Below are positions 12,782 through 25,200 of a stretch of DNA of 64,000 nucleotides, piece by piece; within the stretch, counting starts at the first letter, position 1, and the number at the start of each line of letters is the position of its first letter. Both the position numbers and the translations under genes were made by a program. The stretch is from NCBI RefSeq assembly GCF_014839835.1, contig NC_071615.1, forward strand, positions 620,001 through 684,000, given 5' to 3'. A model generated the notes under the pieces. It had not been told where the DNA came from. It made no database searches and was given only the letters and a program-made list of their open reading frames with translations. This DNA comes from Dryobates pubescens. Its lineage: Eukaryota; Chordata; Aves; Piciformes; Picidae.

Positions 12782-15371
12782 TCACTCCAGAGCCCACTCT
12801 GCCAACCACTGCTCGCAGTGCGCTCTCTGCTCCTCCGTCTCCGGGCTGCCGGCTGCCTTCTGTGCCTCCCCTTCCCCACCACCCAGCGCAGCTTCCTGGC
12901 TCTGCTCTTCCTGCTTCTGCATCATCTTCTCCTTCAGCTCCTGGATGGTCTCATCCAGCTGGTGCAGGACCTGCTGGGGCACCCAGTTGCTGTCCATGGA
13001 GGTGAGGAAGGGGTCGGGGGCGCAGACCTCGATGAGCTCGGTGCTGGTGGGGATGCGCAGGTAGTAGGCGTGCAGCATCATCCTGTAGGGGCTGCTGTCC
13101 TTCCTGTGGCTGTAGGTGAAGTCCCCCACGATGGGGTGGCCGATGGCACTGCAGTGAACCCGCAGCTGGTGAGTCCGACCTGGCAGGGGAGGAGGAGCAG
13201 AGTGTGGCCAGCAGGGCCAGGGGGGCTCTCCTCCCACACCGCTCTGCCCTAGGGAGGCCACAGCTGGAGCACCGGGGCCAGGGCTGGGCTCCCCAGCTCA
13301 AGAGGGACAGGGAGCTGCTGGAGAGATCCAGAGGTGCTGAGGGGCTCTGTGAGGAGCGAAGGCTGAGAGCCTGGAGCAGCACCAGAGGGGAGCTGAGCAA
13401 TGCTCAGCAAGAGATAAAGGCTGGGGGGCAAGAGGCTGGGGGCAGACTCTGCTCACTGGTGCCCAGGGACAGGACAAGGGGCAAGGGGCACAAACTGGAG
13501 CCCAGGAGATTTGGTGTGAAGGTGCTGGAGGCCTGGAGCAGGCACAGAGGTTGTGGAGTCTTCTCTAGAGAGATTCCAAACTCACCTGGCCATGGTGATC
13601 CTGGGCCACCTCTGGGTGCCCCTGCTTCAGCAGGGGGGGTTGGACTGGATGACCTCCAGAGGTCCCTTGCAATCCCAGCAGGCTGGGATGGTGTGACCCC
13701 GGACAGAATCCCTCCGTGAGGGCTCAGTGGAGCCAGGTGACAATGCACCAGGTGGCTTTTATCCCCTCAGTCTGAGAGCCTGAGTCCTGCAGGAGCTCAG
13801 TGTGGCGCTCAGCTCTGCTCAGCCCTTTCTGGGCTTCCATCCTGCGCTACCCTGCTGCAACCAAGGTGCAGGGCTACAAGCACAGGTCCCACAGCAGCTC
13901 CTCTGCCTCCCTCAGCTGCCCAACCCTCCTGGGGACAGGCTCTGTGCTGTGCCCAGCCCCACAGCCACCTCAAAGCTCCTGGGGCTGCAGCCCAGCCTGC
14001 TCTGGTGGCCCCCAGCCCTCACCTGTCAGCGGCTGCAGCAGCACTTTGGTCACAGGGTCTCCGCCGTAGGAGCCGCGCTCGAGCACGATCAGCTCTGACT
14101 GGCAAGGCTTGGGATTGTCACAGCCTGCAAGGAGACCCAGAGCGGGGTCAGCTCCCCCCAGCAGGGCTGAGGGGCGCTGGGCAGGGCAGGGCAGCTGCTC
14201 ACCCTCAGTCCCATCGATGCACATCATGTGGGTCATGCCCTCCGTGGTGTTCTTCCCGATGGCATAGCTGATGGTCATCCGCCGCTGGCTGACGTGGCCT
14301 CTGACCTGGGGAGAGGGCAGCGTGGAGACCCTGCCAGGGCCAGCGCCAGGGCCAGGGCCAGGGCCAGGGCCAGGGCTGCTCCTCGCCAGCACCAGGAGCA
14401 GCAGGAGCAGAGGACAAGCTGGGATTCAGCAAGCCCAGAAGGTGAGTCAGAGAATCAGACTCCCAGGCTGGTTTGGGTGGGAAGAGTCCCTGGAAGCTCC
14501 TCCAGTCCACCCCCTTGCAGCCAGCAGGGACAGCCCCAGCCCAAGCCAGCTGCTCAGAGCCCCACACAGCCTGGCCTGGGATGGTGCCAGGGATGAACAA
14601 CCTCAGCTCTCAGCTTCCACCCTCCCAGCACTGCTGTGGCTCCTCTGGCCCTGCTCCCCCAGGTCCCTGTCTGTGCTGTGCTGAGGACCCCAGAGCTGCC
14701 CCAGCACCGCAGGGAATCCCCTCCCTGCCCCTGCTGCTGGGGGCAGCCCAGGACAGGGCTGGCTCTGGGCTGGCAGCACAAGGTGCCAGCTCCTGCCCAG
14801 CTTCTCACCCACCAGCACCCCCAAGCCCTTCTCCACAGGGTTGCTCCCCAGCCTCATCCTCCAGCCTGTGCTGATGCCAGGGGTTGCCCCAGCTCCTGTG
14901 CAGGACCCGGCACGTGGCCTTTGTGCCCTCCTGAGGCTCACCCAGTGCAGAGGCAGGCCCTGGCGGGGAGGACTCACCAGGGCAAGGTAGGCTTTGGTCA
15001 CCAGCCTGTCCCTGAAGCACTTGTAGGCACTTCCTGCTGCCGCCTTGTTGAGTGCCACGCACAGGGCCCCACTGGTGGAGAAGTCCAGCTGGTGGCAGAA
15101 CCTGCGGAGGAGATGGGAGGCAGAGGGCATTGCCAGGCCAGGCTGGCTCGGGGGCAGGGCAGAGCCCACGCTGGTCGCCAGCTGCTCACCTGAAGCCATA
15201 GTAGGTGTGGGGGTCGGCCAGCTCGGGGAAGCGGTGCTTGAGCTGGCTCTGCAGGGTCAGGGTCTCGTACCACAGCTTGCTGTCGATGCGCAGGTCCCAG
15301 TGCTTGTTGACCACGATGAAGTCTGAGCTCTGGTACAGGATGCAGAGGTTGTCGATGGTGCCTGGCTCCAT
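12782..15371 (-). CDS. RPUSD1: RNA pseudouridylate synthase domain-containing protein 1
   Basis: RluA-type pseudouridine synthase that isomerises uridine in RNA. Five coding exons read in phase: 15190-15371, 14978-15101, 14203-14305, 14023-14124, 12782-13179, giving 302 residues against 312 in human. The start MEPGTIDNLCILYQSSDF and the segment VVNKHWDLRIDSK match human RPUSD1 closely. The catalytic-aspartate motif is in FCHQLDFSTSGA in the second exon, and the C-terminal RTHQLRVHCSA motif of the RluA fold is in the last exon. The tail is a charged, less conserved region ending HCEQWLAEWALE. The coding exon has a splice acceptor just upstream of the ATG (exon edge near 15381), so a 5' UTR exon lies in the CpG-rich region shared with CHTF18. 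No clear polyadenylation signal was seen below 12782. Confidence 0.96.
13255..13690 (+). mobile_element. CR1 LINE fragment
   Basis: Plus orientation, from the GGCTCCCCAGCTCAAGAGG region to GACCTCCAGAGGTCCCTTGC, in the RPUSD1 intron above exon 12782-13179. Confidence 0.87.
14445..14790 (-). mobile_element. CR1 LINE fragment
   Basis: GTTTGGGTGGGAAGAGTCCC and GCAGCCAGCAGGGACAGCCC mark the copy; RPUSD1 intron between exons 14203-14305 and 14978-15101. Confidence 0.75.
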
Positions 15372-16089
15372 GGCCAGCGCCCTGTGGGGAGTGTGAGGGG
15401 CACCGGGGGTGAGCCAGGGGGGCCTCCAGCCACATCCTGGGCACCCTGGGGAACGGGGACAGCACCCTAGGAGAGCAAAGGGACCCAGCCAGCATGGGAG
15501 GTAGCAGAAGCCAGAGGGGGGGTACCCTCATAAGAGGAGTGCTGGTGCTACAGTGACACTGACGTCACACCCAGAGTGACACCAGTGTGACATCATGAGT
15601 ATCCCAGAGGGACACCGATGTCACACCACATGTGCCCAAGAGTGACACCTAAGGGGCCCCCCAGTCTTGCCAGTGTCACCCCCTGCAGCTCCCACCCCGT
15701 ACCGGTTCCGCAGCCACTGTCCTAGTGTAACCCCGTACAGCTCTGCCACTGTCCCGCTGTCGCGCGTGGAGGCCCCACAGCCGCTCGGTGCTCGTCCCAT
15801 CACACTGCCCGACGGTGGGGCTCAGCTTGCCCCAGGCTCCTGCCGCCCCCGACCGCCACCACCTCGGTGGCGTCCCGGTGGGGACACGCGGGGCGGAGGG
15901 GGCGCAGGTCGCGGCGGGGAGGGGGCATGCACGGCCGAGGGGACAGGCACGCAGAGACAACACGGGGCACGGCGTGGTGGACACGGGGCACGGCGGAGGG
16001 GACGGGCACGGCGGCCACCCCTCCCACGACCCGCGGTGCCCACCCCGGGACCGACCTGGAGCGCCGTGGCCGGGCCGGGCTGGCCGGGG

Positions 16090-16272
16090 GGCCGCGAGCG
16101 CCTACATTGTATCCAGCGGCGGCGCCTTGCCGCGCGTCGCGTCCAATCAACGCCAGCAGCGCCGCGCGTCACATCCAATCAGCTCCGCCGCCGCTTCCGG
16201 CCGGCGCGCCGAGGCCAATCAGCGCGGGCTCCGCTGGCGGCCGGAAGCGCGCGGCGGGCGGGCTGCGGGGCC
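16090..16272. promoter_or_regulatory. Bidirectional CpG promoter of RPUSD1 and CHTF18
   Basis: CpG-dense segment between the divergent genes. Three CCAAT boxes followed by CA/CAG lie at 16143-16147, 16175-16179 and 16215-16219, the first two inside a direct repeat of about 32 bp. ETS-type CTTCCGG and CCGGAAG cores lie near 16194 and 16240, just upstream of the CHTF18 ATG at 16273. No TATA box is seen. NF-Y and ETS factor use is inferred from the motifs. Confidence 0.75.
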
Positions 16273-19200
16273 ATGGCGGACCCCGAGGAGGGTCCCGAGG
16301 ATAACTTCTACGAGCGGTTTGCGGCAGAGCTGGAGGTGCTGGCCGAGCTGGGAGGTGGGAACCGCTGCGGTGCTCTCTCCGGGACCGGAGGCGGTGGCGG
16401 TGGGCAGCGGGCAGGGGCCGGGCTTTGCGCGCAGCCACGTGTGCCCACCCCACCGCGGTCGCCGCTTGCGTGAGCGGCCCCGCGGCGTCTCGCCTCTTGC
16501 AGATGACCCCTCCCCACCCGCCGGCCCCAGAATCTCCCAGTTCCGAGGTAGGAATCAGCCGCCGGAGGAGCCCGAGCCCCCCGAGGACCTCATCGGGGAC
16601 AGCGACCCGGGGGACACCAACCCCCGGAAGAGGGAGCGGGGTCTTGAGCCGCCCTGCGCCTCCCCATCTGCCGCAGCCCGCAGTAGGTTTGACCCAAGCC
16701 AGCTTAGCAGCCCCCCGGGTGCTGCTGACCCCCCCACCCCGAGCTGAGCATCACCCTTCAGCAATCTCTTCCTCCTGCCCTGCTGTCTCTCAGCCCCGAA
16801 GCCCAAGCGGCAGCGCCTGGAAGCTGTTAAGAAGCTCAGCTTTGGTGTGGAGGATGAGTTGGCTCCCGATGTCCTCTGGGAGGGTGTCCCAGGGTCACCT
16901 TCTGCTTCTCAGGCTCCCAGGTTGGGCACCTTCAACCTCACTTCTGGCAGGTGTAGAGGGAAAGGGCCCTTGATCCCCACCCTCTGCTTCTCAGGCTTCC
17001 AAGCTGGCCACCTTCAACCTCACTTCTAGCAGGGGTGAAGGGGTTCAAGGGCTCTTTCCTCCACCCCTGCTAAAGGAACCTGGAGATAAGTGGCATGGCC
17101 CCGCTGCAGACCACCCCACCCCCTGGGAAGAAGAGGGTCCTCAAGCGGCCGCCTGTTCTGGAGGACTACATCAATGTGACATCCACTGAGGGCACCAGGG
17201 TCTTCATGGTCCTCAGGGATGACTCCTCCAGGACAGGGGTGGAGGTAGGGAGAGATCTGGAACTGCTGCTCTGTGACCCCCCTGCAGCTGAGGAGGGGAT
17301 GTGTGGGGCTGGGGGTTGTGTGAGCGTGGCTGTGTGTCCCCTGCTCCTCGCAGCTCCCCGACGCCCTGGGCTGGAACGCACGCAGGCCGCTGCACTTGCT
17401 GGGGGTGCCCTTCTCCTACCTGAAGCAGCAAGTGGATGAAGAGGTATCAGATGCTCTGCTGACCTTCCTGTCTTGTCACCCTTGGGTAGCCACAGCATTG
17501 GGTCCTGAGTCTCTGACCCCCCAGCTGCAGGTTGCTGGGGGGGTCTCTGACCTCCTCTTGCCCTCTTTGTGCCCAAGCGCCGCAGGCAGGTTCTGGAGGC
17601 ATCACAGCAGCTGACAGAGGTCATAAACAGGTGAGACACTGGGATGCAATCCCAGCTCTGCCCCTGCCACGCTGCTGAGGGGCTCTGAGGGGCTGCAGGT
17701 CTTGGGGACCTGCGAGTAGAGGAAACTCTTTGTCCTCATCCCAAGTTTCAGAAGTCTGTGTGTAATTCCCAGCCTTGCCCTGGCTGCTTGGGTGCCTTGG
17801 GACTGCTTCATTCCTCCTTGTAGTTGCCTGGAGAGTGAGACCGGCGCTGAGACCCCCGAGCCCAGGGAGGAGGTGGAGCCAGCAGAGGAGGAGGCTGCGC
17901 AGCATTGCCTCTGGGTGGACAAATTCTCTCCCCGGCGCTACATAGAGCTGCTCAGTGATGATGTGAGGTGCTGGGAGAAGTTGGGGCTGGGTGGTCTTAC
18001 CCTGTCTGCAACTCCTCCTTCATGCATTGAAGGAAGGTTTGCTGGTGCTGCCTTTGACAGGGGGGCTCTGGAGGGCTGGGGGGCTCTGGCCATGCTAGCC
18101 CTGCCTGGGGTGAGCTGCAGGCAGGGGCTTTTCGTGTGCAGGCTTCAAACAGAGGTGAAAGGTGACCAAAGTAAGAGCACAGAGGCTGGGTGGACTTTAG
18201 CCAAGAATTTTTGGCTGCTTGGATTTAAAATAGGGAATGGTAGAAAAGGCTGAGAAGTGCTGGGTAGGAATCACAGAATGGTTTGGGTTGCAAGGAACCT
18301 TTAAGGTCATCAAGTCCAAATGTTAGCTCAGCACTGCCAGGTCACCCCCAACCCATGGCCCTCAGCACCACAGCTCCAGGGCTTTGAAACCCCCCCAGGG
18401 ATGGGGACTCCACCACTGCCCTGAGCAGCCTGGTTTTGGGGAAGAAATTGTTCCTCATGTCCAACCTAAACCTCCCCTGGTGCAACCTGAGGCTGTTTCC
18501 TCTCATCCTGTTTCTTGTTCCTTGGAAGAGCTCAATCCCCACCCGGCTGCAGCCTCCTCTCAGGGAGCTGTAGAGAGCAGTGAGGTCTGGCTGGGCACTC
18601 AGGCTCTGTGCTGCCTTCTGGGGCTCCTCTCCTTCCTCTGAAGGCCACGCTGGTGTTAGGCCATGAAGGAGAGGAGTTCTGTGTGTCCTTGGCTGGGCCA
18701 TGCTGGTGTGAGAGGGCTGTGCTCCTTTCTTGTGCACCACACAGTACACCAACCGCTGCCTTCTGAAGTGGCTGAAGCTGTGGGACACGGTGGTGTTTGG
18801 CAAGGAGAAGGCTGTGAGGAAGGCCAAGCCCAGCACTGGAGCTCATCCTTCCTTCAAGGAGCACCAAACCAAGTGGAAGACAAAAGTGCAGCTCACAGAG
18901 GAGATTCTGGAGGCTGAACTGGACCAACACAAGAGGCCCAAATACAAGGTGGGTGGGATGGGAGGCTGCTGTGGTGGGTGCCCTCTCCAGTCCCCCTCAT
19001 CCTGCCACCAGGGTGAGCAGCAGGCTGTGTCCTTTCTCTTCTCTTCAGTGCAGACCAGGGGAAGCTGGGGCAACTTGTGTCTTCATAGCAGTGATGGGTG
19101 GGGAGGTTCTCATTCCTTCTGCCTTGGTTTGAGTAATGTGGTAACAAGGGGAGAGGAAGAGAGATGGTTTTAGTCAAGTGGTCCTGCTGAGGAGGGACCT

Positions 19201-22200
19201 GCAGAGGTTGGGTTTGACTGGGGGCAGAGCTTTGAGCTGGGGTTTCAGCACCTGGAGAAGAGCAGCGATGCTCAGGGGCTGAAGGCAGCAGGGAGAGCTC
19301 CAAGGCCACCTCTCGGACCTCAAGCTGTCCACTGGGAGGAGAGTGAAAAGGGGAAGCAAAGCTGGATGCTGAGAGGGTTGCTGCTCAGGACCGGGGTTTG
19401 GAAGGGATTTTCTTCAGTCTTTTCCACCTGCCTGCAGACTTCAAGACAGGCAGGAGAGCTGCTGCCAGCTCGGCTCTGTCACCTCCGAGAGGCTCTGTTG
19501 CCTTCTCCTCCCTCCGGTGACTCTTCCCTCACTGCATCTGCCGAGCAGAGCGGCGTCCCCCGCGGGCAGGCCAGGCTGCCCGGCCCCGTGGCCGCCCCTG
19601 GCTGCCTTGCTGGGGGCTGGAGGAGCCCTGCCTGATGTCACTGCTCTGCTGCAGGTGGCCCTGCTCTGTGGCCCCCCCGGCTTGGGAAAGACCACCCTGG
19701 CGCACGTCATCGCCAGGCACGCGGGGTACAACCCCGTGGAGATGAATGCCAGGTGAGCCCCTGCCAGCTGCCCGGCCTTGGCTGGCTCCAGGCTCTGCTG
19801 GGGGTGGGGATGTGGTGGAGGGGCTGCCACGCTGGGGGTGCTGCCACCCTGGGGGTGCTGCCATGCTGGGGGTGCTGCCATGCTGGGGATGTGCCACGCT
19901 GGGGGTGCTGCCATGCTGGGGGTGTGCCACACTGGGGGTGCTGTGGTGGGGACACTGCCCTCCCACAGCAGCCTGGCACCAACTTGTCTTGCAGTGACGA
20001 CCGCAGCCCCGAGGTGTTCCGAACGCGCATCGAAGCTGCCACCCAGATGAGGTCGGTGCTGGGTGCCCAGGAGCAGCCCAACTGCCTGATCATCGACGAG
20101 ATCGACGGCGCGCCCGCGGTACGGCGCTGCCCCGGCAGCCGGGGGGCAGCTCCGAGCCCCTGAGGGGCAGCTCCGAGCCCCTGAGGGGCAGCTCCAAGCC
20201 CCTGAGGGGCAGGAGCCCAACCCTCCTCTTCCTCTGCTCCTTTCCCCCCAGGCATCCATCAGCGTCCTGCTGAGCATCGTCCAGCGGAGGGAGGCGGAGG
20301 GCGAGGCCGGGGCTGCGGGCCGGCGGCGGCGGCGCGAGGGGGGGCTGCTGCTCAGGCCTATCATCTGCATCTGCAACGACCAGTGAGGGGCTGGGGGTGG
20401 GCTTGGAGGGACAGCTCAGACCCCTGCCCACAGGCAGGCTGCTGTTGGCCTCTAGCCAGAGCCTTCCTGTGCCAGTTTGTCTGCCCTTAGACCTGCAGCT
20501 TGGAAGTACCTTAGGGAAAGTGAAGTTCCAGCAGGGCTCAACTGTCCTGACCCCCCCCCAGGTGCTGTGCCTGCTGGGGGCGCTGGCAGCTGGCTGTGAG
20601 TGGCCAGCTGAGTTTGTGCCTGGTCAAGCAAGCAGTGGTGCACAGACAGCTGCTGCATCAGGCTCAGCTCTCTGAGTGAGGCCAGAGGAGGCCACAGCAG
20701 TGCTGGGAGGCTGGAAGCCCTCTGCTGGGAGGCCAGGCTGAGAGTTGGGGTTGTTCAGTTTCAGTCTGGAGAAGAGAAGGCTCCAGGAGACCTTCTGGTG
20801 GCCGTGCAGTGCTGAAAGGGGCTGAGGAGAAAGCTGGGGACAGACTTTTGAGCAGGGCCTGCTGTACCAGGACAAGGGGGGAATGGTTTGAGCTAAAAGA
20901 GGGAGAGGAGGAAGAGATTTGTTACACTGAGGGTGGTGAGACCCTGGCCCAGGCTGCACAGAGGTGGTAGAAGCCCCATGCCTGGAAGCACTGCAGGTCA
21001 GGCTGTTGGGACTCTGAGCAAGCTGCTCTGGTTGGAGGGGTGTCCCTGCCAGCTGCAGGTGGGGTTGGGCTGAATGAGCTGAGGAGCCTGGGAGCTGAGA
21101 GCCCCTGGGAGCTCAGAACCCCTGGGAGCTGAGAGCCCCTGGGAGCTCAGAGCCCCTGGCAGCTCAGAGCCCCTGGCAGCTCAGAGCCCCTGGCAGCTCA
21201 GAGCCCCTGCTTGCCTGGCAGGTACGTGCCCGCGCTGCGCCCGCTCCGGCAGCAAGCCTTCCTGCTCAGCTTCCCCCGCACCGCCCCGGCCCGGCTGGCG
21301 CAGCGCCTCTGCGAGGTCAGGTGTGCCCGAGGGCTCCTCTGCGTCCCCCTGCCCCTCAGGGCCTGCCTGCTGACCGCCCCTTGTCCTGCAGATCGCCCTG
21401 CAGCAGGGCATGCGAGCGGAGGCGGGCGCGCTGCTGGCGCTGTGCGAGAAGGCGGAGAGCGACATCCGCGCCTGCATCAACACCCTGCAGGTACCGGCCC
21501 GGCACGGCCTGGCTGCGCCTCCTCGGGCTGGGATGGCCTCAGGGGGCCATGCAGGGAAAAGCAGATCCCTGGATGCCAGTTTGGGAGGGACAGGGATCGG
21601 CTGGAGAGAGTCCCAGGGAGGCTGCGAGGATGCTGCAGGGGCTGCAGCGCTGCCCTGGGAGGGGAGGCCGAGAGCCCTGGGGGTGTGCAGTGTGGGGAGG
21701 AGAAGGCTGAGAGGGCACTTGGTAAATGCTTCTAAACCTCTGAGGGGTGGGGGTCAGGAGGGAGGGGACAGGCTCACTGTGCCCTGGGGTAGGACAAGGG
21801 GCAATGGATGGAAACTGCAGCACAGGAGGTTCCAGCTCAGCAGGAGGAGGAACTTCTGCCCTGTGAGGGTCCCAGAGGCCTGGAGCAGGCTGCCCAGAGA
21901 GCTTGTGGAGTCTCCTCTGGAGCCTTCCCAGCCCTGTCTGGATGTGTTCTGTGTGCCCTGTGCTGGATTCTGTGGTCCTGCTCTGGCAGGGGTTTGGACT
22001 TGATGATCTCTGGAGGTCCCTTCCAGCCCCTGCCATCTGTGAGCCTCTGATCCTGTCTCAGCACCACAGGCTGGGCTGGGTTGGGAGGGACTTCAGGCTC
22101 ATGCAGTGCACAGGGACAGCTGCAGCTGGAGCAGGTTGCCCACCCTGTCCCCTTTTAACTTCCATTCCCCTACAGATGGAGGAAGGGTGAGGTGCTGCTG

Positions 22201-25200
22201 CCCCCTCCAGCTTCCCTCCACCCCAGCTGGTGCTGTGGACATCTCTCCCCACCCTGCCTGTGCCCCACAGCCCCTCTCTTGTGTTGCAGTTCCTGCACAG
22301 ACGAGGCCAGAAGGAGCTGAGCGTTCAGATGGTGCAGACGGCGCGGGTTGGCTTGAAGGACCAGCACAAAGGCCTTTTCTCCCTCTGGCAGGAGATCTTC
22401 CAGCTCCCCAGGCTCCCAAGGTGAAGAGGGATTCAGTAGCTCTGCTGGGTGCTTGGGGCACTCTGCTCCTTGCTGTTCTAGGACCTGCTGGCAGGACCTG
22501 CCACGGAGCAACCTGCGAGGTGCTGGAGGGCAGGGCCATGCTGCAGCACACCTGGCCTCTCCAGCACATCTGTGCATCCAGATGTTCTTTGGCCCCTCTC
22601 TTCAGTGCCCCAGCCCCTGGCATCAGCGCTGCCTTCAGGCCAGTTCCCAAGAGTCTCAATGTTCCGTTCGTGGTCAGGACCCCCTGAGCTCTTCCCTTTG
22701 GCTCTCCTCAGGCCCAGGCTGGGGGCGGACCCCAGCTTGCCAGCCCAGCTGCTGGTGGAGGAGGGGGCCCTGCCGCACCGCGGGGGCGCAGCTGGCTCCA
22801 GCGCCTCCTCCCAGCGCTTCCTCCACATCCTGCACCTCGCCATCTCCTCGGGGGAGCAGGAGAAGCTGGCCCAGGTAGAGCAGCCGGGGGGGAGCCAGGC
22901 TGCTCCCTCTGCGGCGTGCTGGAGCCCAGCTTGCTGCTCCCAGTGCCAGCAGCAGGCTGCTGGGGCTGCCCCCCTGGGGCTGCCTCTAACCCTCAGCCCT
23001 CTCCCAGGGCCTGCACGAGAATTTCCTGAGCATGAAGCTGAGGGACCCCAGCTTCAGCTCGGTGTGCCTGGCCCTGGAGTGGCTGGGCTTCTGCGACCTG
23101 CTGAGCAGGGCTGTCCTGCACGGGCAGAGCTTCCAGCTGCTCAGGTACCTTCCCTTCCTGCCCGTGGCTTTCCACCTGCTCTTCGCCGCCGCCAGCGTCC
23201 CGCGGCTGGCTTACCCCAGCAGCCAGCAGGAGGCAAGTGCTGAGCGGCCGCGGCCGTGCGGCCCGGGGGGAGCTCTGTCGGGGCCGGGGGGGAGCTCTGT
23301 CGGGGCCGGGGGGAGCAGCTCTGTCGGGGCCGGGGGGGAGCTCTGTCGGGGCCGGGGGGAGCAGCTCTGTCGGGGCCGGGAGGGAGCTCTGTCGGGGCCG
23401 GGGGGGAGCTCTGTCGGGACCGGGGCGGAGCTCTGTCGGGACCGGGGCGGAGCTCTGTCGGCGGCCGGGGGGAGCAGCTCTGTCGGGGCCGGGGGGAGCT
23501 CTGTCGGGGCCGGGGCTGAGCTCTGTCGGGGCCGGGGGGAGCAGCTCTGTCGGGGCCGGGGGGAGCAGCTCTGTCGGGGCCGGGGGGGAGCAGCTCTGTC
23601 GGGGCCGGGGGGGAGCTCTGTCGGGGCCGGGGGGGGAGCAGCTCTGACGGGGCCGGGGGGAGCTCTGTCGGGGCCGGGGGGAGCAGCTCTGTCGGGGCCG
23701 GGGGGGAGCAGCTCTGTCGGGGCCGGGGGGGAGCTCTGTCGGGGCCGGGGGGGGAGCAGCTCTGTTGGGGCCGGGGGGAGCCCTGCCTGCGCCGGGGGGA
23801 GCCCTGCCTGCGCCGGGGGGAGCCCTGCCTGCGCCGGGGGAGCCCTGCCTGCGCCGGGGCTGAGCTCTGTCGGGGCCGGGGGGAGCTCTGTCGGGGCCGG
23901 GGGGGAGCTCTGTCGGGGCCGGGGGGAGCAGCTCTGTCGGGGCCGGGGGGAGCCCTGCCTGCGCCGGGGGAGCCCTGCCTGCGCCGGGGGGAGCCCTGCC
24001 TGCGCCGGGGGAGCCCTGCCTGCGCCGGGGCTGAGCTCTGTCGGGGCCGGGGGGGGAGCAGCTCTGTCGGGGCCGGGGGGAGCCCTGCCTGCGCCGGGGG
24101 AGCCCTGCCTGCGCCGGGGCTGAGCTCTGTCGGGGCCGGGGGGAGCTCTGTCGGGGCCGGGGGGAGCCCTGCCTGCGCCGGGGGGATCCCTGCCTGCGCC
24201 GGGGGGAGCCCTGCCTGCGCCGGGGCTGAGCTCTGTCGGGGCCGGGGGGAGCCCTGCCTGCGCCGGGGCTGAGCTCTGTCGGGGCCGGGGGGGGAGCAGC
24301 TCTGTCGGGGCCGGGGGGAGCCCTGCCTGCGCCGGGGCTGAGCTCTGCGCCGCTGTCCTGCCGCAGGCGCAGGCAGGGCAGAGCCGCAGGCGCAGCCTGC
24401 TGCTGGCGCTGCTGGCCGGGGCCGGCGCCGGGGCGCGCAGCCGCGCGGGCGCGCAGCCGCTGCTGCTGGAGGTGCTCTGCCTGCTGCTGGACATCATCGC
24501 CCCCAAGCTGCGACCCGTGAGTGCCCCCCGCCCCCCGCCCCGCAGGCAGGGCTGCCTGGGCCGGGCTGAGCTGTGCCGGAGCCTGGCGACCGCTTTGCCT
24601 CGGCAGCTGGGGACAGAGCCAGAGAGGGGGTTGGGGTCGGAGGGACCTCAGAGCTCATCCAGTGCCAGCCCCCTGCCACGGGCAGGGACCCCTCCCACCA
24701 GCCCAGGCTGCTCAGGGCCTCATCCAGCCTGGCCTTGGACACCCCCAGGGAGGAGGCAGCCACAGCCTCCCTGGGCAGCCTGTGCCAGAGCCTCCCCAGC
24801 CTCTCACCTTCCCCTCCCTGTAAAGAATCTCTTCCTAATCTCCAGCCTAAATCCACCAATGCCCAGCTGCAGGGTGGGGCTGGGGGGGTCCTGCACCTCC
24901 TGAGCCCTGCTCTGGGGGTGGGCTTGGCTGAGCAGTCTCCCTCCAGCAGCTGCTTCAGGTGGTTGCACTGGGTGCAGCTGTCCTTTGGGCTGTCCAAAGG
25001 GACTGTCCCCTGCCCTCTGAGGGATGTGGGCCCCCAGCAGGACACTAAACGTGGTCTGAACCTCACAGCTGTTGACTCTTCTCGTGCTGGGCTAGATGCA
25101 AGGAAGAACTTTCCTACAGTGAAGGTGCTGAGAGCCTGGCTCAGGCTGCCCAGAGAGCTGCCCCATCCCTGGCACCCCCAGGCCAGGCTGTGTGGGGCTG

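Noticed and set aside
12236-13252. Plus-strand 338-codon frame
   Set aside because: Antisense to the last RPUSD1 exon, which has clear homology on the minus strand.
23211-24506. Pro/Ala/Arg-rich 431-codon minus-strand frame
   Set aside because: Antisense to CHTF18 exons and the G-rich intron array.
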